A DNA stretch of 44,590 bases from Pirellulaceae bacterium (GTDB lineage Bacteria > Planctomycetota > Planctomycetia > Pirellulales > Pirellulaceae): the NCBI GenBank assembly GCA_022446825.1, contig JAKVBY010000029.1, positions 1 through 44,590 of the forward strand, read 5' to 3'. Below, in pieces: positions 1-8,534 of this stretch; within the stretch, counting starts at the first letter, position 1; each line of letters opens with the position of its first letter. The notes below the pieces were generated by a model. That model ran no database searches, was not told where the DNA came from, and worked only from the letters and a program-made list of their open reading frames with translations. The position numbers and the translations under genes were made by a program.

Positions 1-674
1 ACCGTTTCCCGCAAGGCAATCGATTCATCGACCCAATCCAATATTTGAGTATCTTGCCAAGCCTTAATTTCTTCTGATGTGATCTTATTATTCACGAACA
101 CCGCGAGTTCTGTGAAACTCAGTTTTGTGCTCTCGATAATCCCCTCGTCCCACAACCAATGCAGTGTTTTTTCCTCACCAAACCAACGGATATCGATTCG
201 ATTGCCTCCCGCATCACCCCCTCTACCAATATGCAATGGTTGATGGATATCTCCGACCAAATGAACGACCCATTTAAGCGCGTTGCGCCGTTTCAGCAAG
301 GGGGCTGCTGTATCCTCTAAGGTCCTTAGGTAACCGCGCAAGGCCGCCACAATATCACCCTGTGGATTCTTGCGGCTCGATTCGTAATTGTCACCATCTT
401 CCACTGTGGCATAATGAAACGTTCTTGCATGATCCCAATTCGGATCCGAGCGGATTTCATCAGCCCACGTCGACACTTCTGCCAAAGTCTCCGTTCCAAG
501 CAACGCTTGGATTGCGACCGCAGCCGATTCCGAAAGCTGCAATTCGGCAAGGCGTCCAATGGTTCGATGGCCTGTTTTACCGAACGCACAAACCGATCGT
601 GGGGTGGCCACCAAGACCAACAGAGCGGCTATGGTCCACGCACCCCAAGTCCGTCTTTGTTCTCGCAAATTCAT
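1..674 (-). CDS. S1/P1 nuclease family protein, 3' end beyond window
   Basis: Reading the complement from the ATG at 674 gives an open frame to position 1 (224 codons), so the C-terminus is missing. The start is followed by a basic residue cluster, a hydrophobic stretch and a signal cleavage site around Ala-25/Phe-26. Landmarks of zinc-dependent S1/P1 nucleases are visible: GKTGHRTIGRLAE just after the cleavage site, WADEIR, FHYA, and the zinc-ligand block HLVGDIHQPLH followed by GGNRID. These enzymes are exported phosphodiesterases that cleave single-stranded DNA and RNA and release 5'-mononucleotides using three zinc ions. The gene lies 53 bases downstream of the DUF1501 gene and may be cotranscribed with it. 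Oddity: the mature N-terminus, whose first residue (usually Trp) coordinates zinc through backbone atoms in P1, appears to be Phe. Family call is secure; export and activity are inferred. Confidence 0.9.
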   Translation of the reverse strand, partial: MNLREQRRTWGAWTIAALLVLVATPRSVCAFGKTGHRTIGRLAELQLSESAAVAIQALLGTETLAEVSTWADEIRSDPNWDHARTFHYATVEDGDNYESSRKNPQGDIVAALRGYLRTLEDTAAPLLKRRNALKWVVHLVGDIHQPLHIGRGGDAGGNRIDIRWFGEEKTLHWLWDEGIIESTKLSFTELAVFVNNKITSEEIKAWQDTQILDWVDESIALRET

Positions 675-727
675 CGTTAAACAACCCAAATCAAGTTTGT
701 CGGAAGACTATTAAATTTCCGCCAATC

Positions 728-2113
728 TTAGAACAATTCTACAATCGGCTTACCACTCGGCAAAGTTGCGATGGGGCGGCCGGTGTTGTCCAGGTAATGG
801 GTATTGGGATTCACTCCGAGGTGGCGATAGACGGTCGCCAGCACATCGGGTGGACCTTGCGGATTGTCAAGTGGGAACGCACCTTTGGCATCAGACGCAC
901 CCACAACACGCCCACCTTGAATACCACCACCTGCCATTGCCGCACTGAAGACATGCGGGTAATGATCACGACCACCTGTGCTATTGACACGGGGGGTTCG
1001 ACCAAATTCTCCCCAAGCGAGAACCATCGTTGATTCCAATAAGCCTCGCTGTTCAAGATCCTCGAGCAAAGCAGTGAAAGCTTGATCCCAACGACCGAGA
1101 AAACCGTCGCGCATCGATTCATAGCCCTTCACGTGTGTGTCCCACCAGCGGCAATCCACCGTTACTAAGCGAACACCCGCCTCGACAAGACGTCGGGCCA
1201 ACAAGAATCTTTGACTCCAAGCCGGTGCCCCACAACGATCGGGCGTCGGCGCCTTATAGGGTGCCATAAATCCATAACGTTCTCGAATGGCTGCTGGCTC
1301 TGCATCCAAATCAAATGCGTTGCGTGCTGCTGGATTTGTCACAATCTCCCAAGCGCGTTGCTGAAAGCGGTCGACCGCGTCGACCTCTCCCGTACGCTCA
1401 ACCGCCAACTTCACACTGTCCATGTCTTTCAAGAGTGATTTACGATCGTCAAGACGGCGTAACGAAAGCCCTTTAGCGAGCGCCAAATTCGGAATTTGGA
1501 ACGGTCCCCTGATCGCCGGATCGGCCTTCGTCTCAAAAGCTTGAAATGTCGGCCCCAGATAAGCCGGGCCTGTACCAGGTACGTTGCGGGGAATCATGAC
1601 ATATGCTGGCAGCCTGGGGTTCTGGTGCTGCAATTGCTCGGCCACAATGGAACCACAACTGGGCCGTGTATTCGTGACAGGATCACCCTCGTTAGGATAG
1701 CCGGTAAAACAGTATTGATCGGCAGCCGAATGTCCAGCGTCTTGATGATGAAGGCTACGAATGATCGACCACTTATCCATCATTCCAGCACTCATTGGCA
1801 AAAAATCGCAAATCTGAATGCCGGGAACGTTGGTTGCAGTCGTGTCAAAATACCCGCGCCATTCTACCGGGGCGTCGGGCTTGGGATCCCATGTTTCATG
1901 CTGGCTCGGGCCTCCTCGCATCCACAAAATAATGATCGAATTCTGACGTGTTTCTTGGGATGCGTTTGCGTGTGCTTCACTGCGCAACACATCTGCCAGC
2001 GACAAACCACTCGCCCCCAGAACACCAATTTGCAAAAGGTTACGGCGCTTGATCAGTCTGCATGATCTGCGATACTCTGCGCAGCCCATTCGATTCGGTT
2101 GCAATGCAGTCAT
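728..2113 (-). CDS. DUF1501 domain protein (sulfatase-like fold), Tat-type leader
   Basis: A 461-aa protein. The ATG at 2113 is chosen because it has an AGGGAA ribosome-binding site about 8 bases upstream; a longer frame to 2215 only adds an unlikely leader. The N-terminus carries the arginine pair of a Tat-like leader (IKRRNLLQIG) and the hydrophobic run typical of planctomycete DUF1501 proteins. Family landmarks are IILWMRGGPSQHETWDPKPD near the N-terminus, WWDTHVKGYESM, and the C-terminal WGEFGRTPRVN and GGRDHYPHVFS. The family shares the alkaline phosphatase/sulfatase fold and is exported; its substrates are unknown. DUF1501 genes usually follow a DUF1549/DUF1553 partner in this phylum; here the upstream neighbour is the divergent dehydratase gene and the downstream neighbour an S1/P1 nuclease. 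Confidence 0.9.
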   Translation of the reverse strand: MTALQPNRMGCAEYRRSCRLIKRRNLLQIGVLGASGLSLADVLRSEAHANASQETRQNSIIILWMRGGPSQHETWDPKPDAPVEWRGYFDTTATNVPGIQICDFLPMSAGMMDKWSIIRSLHHQDAGHSAADQYCFTGYPNEGDPVTNTRPSCGSIVAEQLQHQNPRLPAYVMIPRNVPGTGPAYLGPTFQAFETKADPAIRGPFQIPNLALAKGLSLRRLDDRKSLLKDMDSVKLAVERTGEVDAVDRFQQRAWEIVTNPAARNAFDLDAEPAAIRERYGFMAPYKAPTPDRCGAPAWSQRFLLARRLVEAGVRLVTVDCRWWDTHVKGYESMRDGFLGRWDQAFTALLEDLEQRGLLESTMVLAWGEFGRTPRVNSTGGRDHYPHVFSAAMAGGGIQGGRVVGASDAKGAFPLDNPQGPPDVLATVYRHLGVNPNTHYLDNTGRPIATLPSGKPIVELF

Positions 2114-2334
2114 TGACAGATTTCCCTTTCGGACAGGTTCGAATGGCTGCTGAAGCTTATCAAGCGAACACTCACAGGGCAATGCTTTTCTCCACCTTGA
2201 ACCTCTCTCAAGCAAGACAATTGAACAGGATACTCACCAGACAATTTCACTCGGAAAATGCTCGACACTGAACCTATTCAACCCAATAAACTTATCGGCC
2301 TCATTCCTGAACCACGAATTTAAGGAGGTGCAGT

Positions 2335-3342
2335 ATGGCCCTTCGAATACCTACTATTGAAGACGTACAAAAAGCCGAAACCGTCATCCGCCAGCACATC
2401 TCTCCCGTGCCCTTGATCCGCTCATACGATCTCGAAAAACACCTCAACCTGCCACCAGAGCGTCGCGTCTGGCTAAAAGATTATGGCTGGACACCAGTCG
2501 GCTCATTTAAAATGTTCGGCGCGCTCAACTGGATGGCAAACAATTTAACCGCAATCGGGGAGCGTCCCGTCGCAGCCCACTCGTCAGGCAACTTCGCCTC
2601 TGGGATTTCTTATGCAGGAATGCGTTACAAGAAAAAAGTGATCGTCGTAATGCCAGAAAGTGCTCCCCAGATCAAATTCGAACGTACCCGCTCGTTCGGC
2701 GCAGATGTCCGCACTTATAACATTGCCGAAGACCAAAAAACCGGTATCCGCGATCAACTCACACGACAGATTGCAGAAGAAGAAAACGGCTTGGAAGCTT
2801 CCCCGTATGACGACCCAGAAGTGATTGCCGGCAATGGCGTTGGTGCTCTGGAAATCGTGCAAGAACTCACACGAGCCTCACGAAGTTTATCGCATTTCTT
2901 TTGTCCGGTTAGTGGCGGGGGGCTGATGGCGGGCCAATGCTTAGGGATCAGCAGCGGCTTTCCTGATGCACAGATTATCGGTGCGGAGCCCTCTGGTGCA
3001 GCAGATTTCCAGCAGTCCCTCCAAACCGGTCAACGCGTGCGGCTGGAGCGTCCTCAAAGCATCTGCGACGGCTTGCTCTCTTATGACGTCGGTGAACACA
3101 ACTGGCCTCTCCTCAAAAAGCACGTTACGGCCTCACTCAACCTTCCCGATACGGCAACACAACAGGCGATGAAATGGCTCTACGAGCACCATGGCCTGCG
3201 CACGGAACCCTCGGGAGCCATTTCCGTCGCAGCACTCCTAGCGAGCGAAAGCAATCTTCAGGGAACCGGCGACATCGTCTGCGTTATCAGTGGTCGCAAC
3301 GTCGACGAGGACCGATTTTACGATTGGATTCAATCCGTCTAA
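2335..3342 (+). CDS. PLP-dependent threonine/serine dehydratase-like enzyme
   Basis: A 335-aa fold-type II PLP enzyme. The ATG is preceded by a near-perfect Shine-Dalgarno AAGGAGGT (2322–2329) at 5-base spacing, which fixes the start and predicts strong translation. The PLP-binding lysine is Lys-59 in GSFKMFGA; the substrate loop SSGNFASG and the glycine-rich phosphate loop PVSGGGLMAG are present. There is no C-terminal ACT regulatory domain, so it resembles short catabolic-type threonine dehydratases, serine racemases or hydroxyaspartate dehydratases rather than full-length biosynthetic IlvA. The expected chemistry is beta-elimination from a hydroxy amino acid to a 2-oxo acid and ammonia, in the cytoplasm. 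It is transcribed alone, divergent from the DUF1501 gene. The exact substrate cannot be read from sequence. Confidence 0.9.
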   Translation: MALRIPTIEDVQKAETVIRQHISPVPLIRSYDLEKHLNLPPERRVWLKDYGWTPVGSFKMFGALNWMANNLTAIGERPVAAHSSGNFASGISYAGMRYKKKVIVVMPESAPQIKFERTRSFGADVRTYNIAEDQKTGIRDQLTRQIAEEENGLEASPYDDPEVIAGNGVGALEIVQELTRASRSLSHFFCPVSGGGLMAGQCLGISSGFPDAQIIGAEPSGAADFQQSLQTGQRVRLERPQSICDGLLSYDVGEHNWPLLKKHVTASLNLPDTATQQAMKWLYEHHGLRTEPSGAISVAALLASESNLQGTGDIVCVISGRNVDEDRFYDWIQSV

Positions 3343-3960
3343 GCGTTCCAGCCCGAGCTCTTCACCGCCTACCAGGTCCGACATACCAAGTCCGACATGC
3401 CGGGTCCGAAACGACTCTAAAAAATTAATTCTGGCCCAGTCTTGGCAGCCGGGTGAAACCACGTGCGGTGGTTGGGAAGTTCGTTCAGATATCGGTCCTA
3501 CACATTTTTTCTGGAAATGCATGCTCTCTGCTCCGGAGCGAAAGGCCTCATAAAACGGCTCTTCCGAAAGCATTTCGTCACGACGTTAAACAGGGGAAAT
3601 AGCAAGGTAGACGAAAAACAAGCAACGCGTGGTTCGTCACGCTCGAAGAACAGCTGACGTGCGTTGCCTACGCATCACCGGAATCGTTACAGCAAATATG
3701 GCCCAAAGGCTTGAACCTCGGCTTGTCAATGAAAGGTTCATTACGGAGGTTCACACAATCAGGAAACAGCGTTTTAAAGTGGAAATCCAAGTAATCTTAG
3801 TGGCAACCTTCGTTTCTCCAAAACCTAACAGATCGTCGTTAGTCGTCCACGAACTCAATCGACAGGGTTGTTTCATTGAGCATATCTAGCCAGATGGTTA
3901 GAATGCGTAAGCTTCCATATGCCTCATCTCTGATCATCTAAAGTTCTCTTTAAATCGCAT
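3343..3960. other. Gene-poor intergenic stretch
   Basis: About 620 bases between the dehydratase stop and the hairpin before the large operon. Short overlapping open frames occur here (the longest, 3629–3889 plus, would encode 86 aa), but none has a convincing ribosome-binding site, recognisable motif or protein-like composition. A three-unit 14-base tandem repeat sits just after the dehydratase stop. No clear terminator or RNA gene was seen. Confidence 0.6.
3374..3415. repeat. Three tandem 14-bp units (GTCCGA core)
   Basis: Units at 3374–3387, 3388–3401 and 3402–3415 share the core GTCCGA. The first two differ at only two or three positions and the third has diverged in its second half. It starts 32 bases after the dehydratase stop codon. 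It could be a small iteron-like or protein-binding cluster, or a chance local duplication; nothing else supports a function. Confidence 0.4.
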
Positions 3961-3983
3961 GCACCAGAGATTTTCTCTGGTGC
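3961..3983 (+). promoter_or_regulatory. Perfect 10-bp hairpin in the leader of the eight-gene operon
   Basis: The arms GCACCAGAGA (3961–3970) and TCTCTGGTGC (3974–3983) are exact reverse complements around a TTT loop. The hairpin ends 18 bases before the ATG at 4002 and has no T tract on either strand, so it does not look like an intrinsic terminator. In RNA it would lie directly beside the ribosome-binding region; as DNA it is a dyad a dimeric regulator could bind. The structure is seen directly; the role is inferred. Confidence 0.6.
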
Positions 3984-4001
3984 TGGAAATCCGGATAAGA
4001 C

Positions 4002-6620
4002 ATGACTGAGCCTCGGAACATTTCTCCCTTTTTTCCGTACGGCTTTTCCTTGCCTCAAATCACGATCAGGAATTCGACCTATAGGTTTCTCTTGGGCATC
4101 GTCTTCACTTGCGCGGCGCATTGCTCGGCAGCGGATGTTTCGACCATTGAACAACTCTTTAATCAAGGAAACTACGAGGAATGCACACGCGCCGCGCGTG
4201 TCGAAGTCGAACGTGGAGTGTGGAACGAGCGCTGGCCGCGTCTCCTGATGCGCAGCTTATTGGCGACGGGCGAATATACCGAAGCGCTTGCTCGTTACGA
4301 GCATGCGTTGAAACGATATCCCAAAAGCATTCACCTGCGTGTCTTAGGTGCCACAGCCTTGCGATTTAACAACCATATCCTGCGCGCCAAACAAGAAGAG
4401 AACGCCATTCTGGAGATTGTCAGACAAACACCGTGGCGTTACTCCAAGGCCGAAGATCAAATTGCTTTAGGTCGGCATTTCCTTGCACAAGGTGAAGATG
4501 CCAAGCAAGTGCTTGAGCTATTTTTTGACCGTGCCCGCAAAGCACAACCCGAATTCATTGAGTCGTATATCGCTACGGCAGAATTAGCTCTCGACAAGCA
4601 TGATTATCAACTCGCAGCGGAAATGTGCTCCGCAGCCGAAAAGCTGCAACCCAACAACGCCCAGGTAGCTTACTTGATGGCACGTGCATGGTCAGCAAGC
4701 GAGCCTGAAAAATCTCTAGAATCTCTCCAGCAGGCATTAAATTCTAATCCGCGCCATATACCAACCCTGCTATGGCAGGTAGATCATTTCATCGATGCAG
4801 AAAGATATTCCGCAGCGAAGGATCTACTGACATCGATTCTGGAAATAAATCTCTACGAACCCAAGGCTTGGGCTTACCTCTCTGTCATAGCTCACCTCAG
4901 CGGGCAATACCAAGCGCAAAGCATGCTGCGCAAAGCCGCCCTTTGTCGCTGGCCGATGAATCCAGAGGTGGATTACTTGATCGGCACCAAACTTTCTCAA
5001 AAATACCGCTTCGAAGAAAGTGTCATTCATCAACGTCGGGCATTAGTTTTAGATGATTCGTTCCGGCCAGCGAAATTCCAACTGGCTCAGGATTTGTTGC
5101 GACTTGGCGAAGAAGCCGAAGGCTGGGCCCAAGCCCAGGAAGTCCATAGCAATGACGCCTACAACGTGGTTGCTCACAATCTAGTCACGCTTCATGATCA
5201 AATCAGCAAGTTTACCACCATCGAACAGGATGGGTTTATCGTTCGCATGGACAGCCGTGAAGCCAGGATTTACGGCAACCGTGTTTTAGCTTTGCTGCTG
5301 GAAGCCCGCTCCGCGCTTTGTTCCAAATACGATGTAATTCCGCGCGAACCAATTGTGATTGAAATCTTTCCACAACAGAAAGATTTCGCCATTCGTACTT
5401 TTGGACTACCGGGAGGCGCTGGTTTTCTTGGTGTCTGCTTCGGTCGCGTGATCACCATGAACAGTCCGGCTTCACAGGGTGAAACGCCGGCAAACTGGCA
5501 ATCCGTTCTCTGGCATGAGTTCTGCCACGTCGTGACCCTGGAGAAAACTCGCAACAAAATGCCGCGTTGGCTCAGCGAGGGCATTTCCGTATATGAAGAG
5601 CGGCAAAAGGATCTGCGTTGGGGGCAAAGCATGACTCCCCAGTATCGCGAAATGATCTTCAGCGATGCCCTGACGCCTGTCAGCGAACTCAGTAGCGCCT
5701 TCCTAAATCCACCCACGCCCTTACATTTACAATTCGCTTATTTTCAATCATCACTGGTGGTCGAATACTTAATAGGGCAGCACGGACTCGATGCCTTGAA
5801 GCGAGTACTCGAAGATTTAGCACTCGGGATACCAATTAACGAAGCGTTAGAGCGCTCCGTGGGGTCGATGACAGCGTTGAATAACGAGTTTTTCCGTTAC
5901 GCGCGAGAAAAGGCCGCTGCCCTGGCCGCTGATGTCGACTGGAGCCGCGAGCATTTGCCCACACGTCCTAGTCTCGATGAATGGCGCACATGGCTTGGCG
6001 ACCACCCCAACAATTTTTGGGGGTTGCGAGCTTACTCCCTGGCGTTGATCGAAGCGCAGGATTGGAAGACAGCACAAACCGTACTCGAACAGAGAATCAG
6101 GCTGTTTCCAGCAGATCGAGGGCCTGGCAATCCACTTGAACTACTCGCGCAAGTGTATCGAGAACGTGACAATTTGGAGCAAGAACATGTGACCCTTAGG
6201 CAATTAGCAGAACTGAAGGCCGACTCGGTTTCACTTTACCGACGTCTCGCTGAACTTGCCCTGGCAGGTGAGAAGTGGGCTGACGTGTCAACGCATGCAG
6301 AAAGTCTCCTAGCCATCAATCCTCTACTGTCGACAGGGCATGAGTTATTAGCCCAATCAGCGGAACACTTAGGACGTTACCGTGATGTCGCTGTCTCTCT
6401 TCAAGCGCTTGTCGAAATGGATCCTGCCGATCCGGCAAAACTTCATTTTCGTACTGCAACGGCCTATCACCACTTAGGAAACCATCCTGATGCCAAACGC
6501 GAAGTACTCAGAGCCTTAGAAGAAGCGCCGCGTTACCAGGAAGCGCAACATTTGCTGCTGCAGTTGGTGACTGAGGAAACAGAAGTCTCCACGCAAAGCA
6601 CAGGAGCTGGCAAGCCGTGA
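4002..6620 (+). CDS. Exported TPR protein with HExxH metallopeptidase core
   Basis: An 872-aa protein. A positively charged N-terminus and hydrophobic segment ending near ...CAAHCSAADV (about residues 27–44) suggest export. Residues ~45–390 are repeated helical pairs of the TPR type. The middle holds a zinc-peptidase signature, HEFCH at residues 505–509, followed about 20 residues later by LSEGISVYEE, whose glutamate fits the third zinc ligand of gluzincin/peptidase MA-like enzymes. More TPR-like repeats run to the C-terminus. It is the first gene of the operon and overlaps the next start by four bases. A role as an envelope peptidase or as a TPR docking protein is inference; the complete HExxH plus downstream Glu argues for catalytic capacity. 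The start has only a weak ribosome-binding site (GGAT). Confidence 0.85.
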   Translation: MTEPRNISPFFPYGFSLPQITIRNSTYRFLLGIVFTCAAHCSAADVSTIEQLFNQGNYEECTRAARVEVERGVWNERWPRLLMRSLLATGEYTEALARYEHALKRYPKSIHLRVLGATALRFNNHILRAKQEENAILEIVRQTPWRYSKAEDQIALGRHFLAQGEDAKQVLELFFDRARKAQPEFIESYIATAELALDKHDYQLAAEMCSAAEKLQPNNAQVAYLMARAWSASEPEKSLESLQQALNSNPRHIPTLLWQVDHFIDAERYSAAKDLLTSILEINLYEPKAWAYLSVIAHLSGQYQAQSMLRKAALCRWPMNPEVDYLIGTKLSQKYRFEESVIHQRRALVLDDSFRPAKFQLAQDLLRLGEEAEGWAQAQEVHSNDAYNVVAHNLVTLHDQISKFTTIEQDGFIVRMDSREARIYGNRVLALLLEARSALCSKYDVIPREPIVIEIFPQQKDFAIRTFGLPGGAGFLGVCFGRVITMNSPASQGETPANWQSVLWHEFCHVVTLEKTRNKMPRWLSEGISVYEERQKDLRWGQSMTPQYREMIFSDALTPVSELSSAFLNPPTPLHLQFAYFQSSLVVEYLIGQHGLDALKRVLEDLALGIPINEALERSVGSMTALNNEFFRYAREKAAALAADVDWSREHLPTRPSLDEWRTWLGDHPNNFWGLRAYSLALIEAQDWKTAQTVLEQRIRLFPADRGPGNPLELLAQVYRERDNLEQEHVTLRQLAELKADSVSLYRRLAELALAGEKWADVSTHAESLLAINPLLSTGHELLAQSAEHLGRYRDVAVSLQALVEMDPADPAKLHFRTATAYHHLGNHPDAKREVLRALEEAPRYQEAQHLLLQLVTEETEVSTQSTGAGKP

Positions 6621-7462
6621 GTATAAAACGCTTCGCTCTATTTGTTTTTCTTGCGACCGGCCTGATCGCAATTTCTGGAGTCGTTGCCCAACGTAACACG
6701 TTTCGTGGTGGACGCGACTTTGAATGGCAACAGCTGGGCCGCAACGGTGTGCCCGATTGGTCTAGTGATGGTCACTTCGAAAGCGACGTTTTCACTTTTG
6801 TGCGCGTAAAATACGATTCGCACGGCTACGGTCACGGTGGCGGATGGGCCACCGACTTTCGAGATTGTGAGTTAAATTTTTCCTTACGACTACAGCAACT
6901 AACCTCCCTTAAAGTTAACCCCGAGCCCATCGTACTGGAACTCACAGACCCAGACCTCTTCGACTTTCCGTTCATTTACATAATCGAACCAGGTGCCTTG
7001 TTCTTCCGCCCGGACGAAGTCACAGCCCTGCGACGTTACCTGCTTAATGGTGGATTTCTCATGGTCGACGATTTTTGGGGCGAGATGGAATACAACAACT
7101 TCTATGAACAGATCAAACGGGTTTTTCCTGATCGAGAGCCAGAAGAGGTTCCCTTGTCACACGAGATTTTTCACTGCGTGTACGACCTACCTCAAAAACC
7201 ACAGATCCCATCGATCAACGTTGCCCACTGGGGGCAACGGCAAGGAATTACTTGGGAACCGAGACCAACGGATACAAGTACCCCACACTACCAAGCGATT
7301 AAAGACAACAACGGCCGCATCATGATCTTCATTTGTCACAATACAGACCTCGGTGACGGCTGGGAACGAGAAGGCGACAACCAATGGTATTTTGAGGAAT
7401 TCTCCGTCAAGAAAGCATATCCCTTGGGAATCAACATCGTGACTTATGCGATGACCCATTGA
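6617..7462 (+). CDS. DUF4159 domain protein, exported
   Basis: A 281-aa protein beginning at a GTG that overlaps the TGA of the previous gene (GTGA), so translation is probably coupled. A signal peptide (hydrophobic residues ~7–22, ending VVAQ) precedes a DUF4159 domain: LELTDPDLFDFPFIYI, then RRYLLNGGFLMVDDFWG, typical of this glutaminase-amidotransferase-like fold found beside MoxR/vWA genes. The Tyr/Trp-rich region VKYDSHGYGHGGGWATDF near the N-terminus is characteristic of planctomycete homologues. No catalytic Cys–His–Glu triad is evident in the conserved block, so a structural or ligand-binding role is likely. A 52-base gap separates it from the MoxR gene. Confidence 0.85.
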   Translation: MSIKRFALFVFLATGLIAISGVVAQRNTFRGGRDFEWQQLGRNGVPDWSSDGHFESDVFTFVRVKYDSHGYGHGGGWATDFRDCELNFSLRLQQLTSLKVNPEPIVLELTDPDLFDFPFIYIIEPGALFFRPDEVTALRRYLLNGGFLMVDDFWGEMEYNNFYEQIKRVFPDREPEEVPLSHEIFHCVYDLPQKPQIPSINVAHWGQRQGITWEPRPTDTSTPHYQAIKDNNGRIMIFICHNTDLGDGWEREGDNQWYFEEFSVKKAYPLGINIVTYAMTH

Positions 7463-7502
7463 AGCAATGCAGCCGTGCAGCATTCCCCCGCAGACATAAT
7501 CT

Positions 7503-7507
7503 AAGGA
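7503..7507 (+). promoter_or_regulatory. Ribosome-binding site deciding the MoxR GTG start
   Basis: AAGGA lies 7 bases before the GTG at 7515 but only 3 bases before the ATG at 7511. The ATG opens a frame of just nine codons ending at 7540, so GTG is the true start. The two starts are interleaved (ATGAGTG). Confidence 0.6.
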
Positions 7508-7514
7508 ACAATGA

Positions 7515-8531
7515 GTGAGCAGTCAGATTCAAACTTATGAAGACGAGCAGGAAGTGGTCGAGTTAATTCGAGCTAGTCGCGAACAACTAGACTTTGAGTT
7601 ATCTAAAGTAATCGTGGGTCAAAAGGAGGTGATCGAACAACTCTTTATCAGCTTATTCGCCGGGGGCCATTGCCTGATCACGGGCGCTCCCGGCTTAGCA
7701 AAGACATTACTCGTTCAGTCCATTGCGCAGATATTTCACTTAAAATTTCAACGAATTCAATTCACCCCTGACCTGATGCCAGCGGACATTACTGGCACTG
7801 AAATACTTAGCGAATCTAGCCAAGGCCAGCGTGCGATGGAGTTCATTAAAGGCCCGATCTTTGCCAATGTTATTTTGGCGGATGAGATCAATCGTACACC
7901 GCCGAAAACACAAGCAGCGCTTCTGGAGGCGATGCAAGAACATCAAGTGACAGCCAATGGAACTCGCTTTACCTTGGAAGAACCTTTTTTTGTTCTAGCA
8001 ACCCAAAACCCCATCGAAATGGAAGGGACTTACCCTCTCCCCGAAGCACAACTTGATCGCTTCATGTTCAATGTCTTCATTGACTACCTTCCTATTGACG
8101 ATGAAGTGGCTGTCGTGATGCGCACCACCTCGGAAACGCCCGAGCCAATCAAACCGCTGTTTACTGCAGACGATGTCCTGCGTTTCCATGAGGTTGTTCG
8201 GCGGGTACCCATTGCCGAAGACGTCATTCGTTATGCGGTACGCCTAGCAGCAGCCAGCCGCCCTGGCACGGAAACTGCCGCGGACTTCGTAAATCAATGG
8301 GTGAGTTGGGGGGCAGGGCTGCGAGCCGCACAGACGCTTGCTCTCGGCGCGAAGGCTCGCGCGCTACTGACCGGTCAATCTCACGCTTCCATTGAGGACA
8401 TCCAGGCTTTAGTCCACCCAACTTTTCGCCACCGTATTCTAATCGGCTACAAGGCCGAAGCCGACGGCGTAACAGTGGATGATGTAATCGATCAACTCCT
8501 CGAAACCGTTTCATGCACTCAGGTTGATTAA
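7515..8531 (+). CDS. MoxR-family AAA+ ATPase
   Basis: A 338-aa cytoplasmic ATPase of the MoxR family. Walker A GAPGLAKT is at residues 57–64, Walker B ILADEIN around 120–126, sensor 1 in LATQNPIEMEGTYPLPEAQ, and the QLDRF arginine-finger block follows. The lid helix carries WGAGLRA in place of the usual GASPRA sensor-2 motif; the sensor arginine is kept. MoxR proteins act as chaperone-like remodelers or assembly factors for partners that bind through metal-dependent vWA domains. Here three vWA-type genes follow immediately, the classic MoxR–DUF58–BatA order. The next gene starts three bases after this stop. Confidence 0.95.
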   Translation: MSSQIQTYEDEQEVVELIRASREQLDFELSKVIVGQKEVIEQLFISLFAGGHCLITGAPGLAKTLLVQSIAQIFHLKFQRIQFTPDLMPADITGTEILSESSQGQRAMEFIKGPIFANVILADEINRTPPKTQAALLEAMQEHQVTANGTRFTLEEPFFVLATQNPIEMEGTYPLPEAQLDRFMFNVFIDYLPIDDEVAVVMRTTSETPEPIKPLFTADDVLRFHEVVRRVPIAEDVIRYAVRLAAASRPGTETAADFVNQWVSWGAGLRAAQTLALGAKARALLTGQSHASIEDIQALVHPTFRHRILIGYKAEADGVTVDDVIDQLLETVSCTQVD

Positions 8532-8534
8532 AAG

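Noticed and set aside
362-1033. 223-codon open frame on the plus strand
   Set aside because: It lies antisense to the S1/P1 nuclease and DUF1501 genes, both with clear family motifs; it has no ribosome-binding site or motif of its own.
3629-3889. 86-codon plus-strand frame in the gap before the large operon
   Set aside because: No ribosome-binding site, no recognisable domain, and overlapping frames of similar quality nearby.
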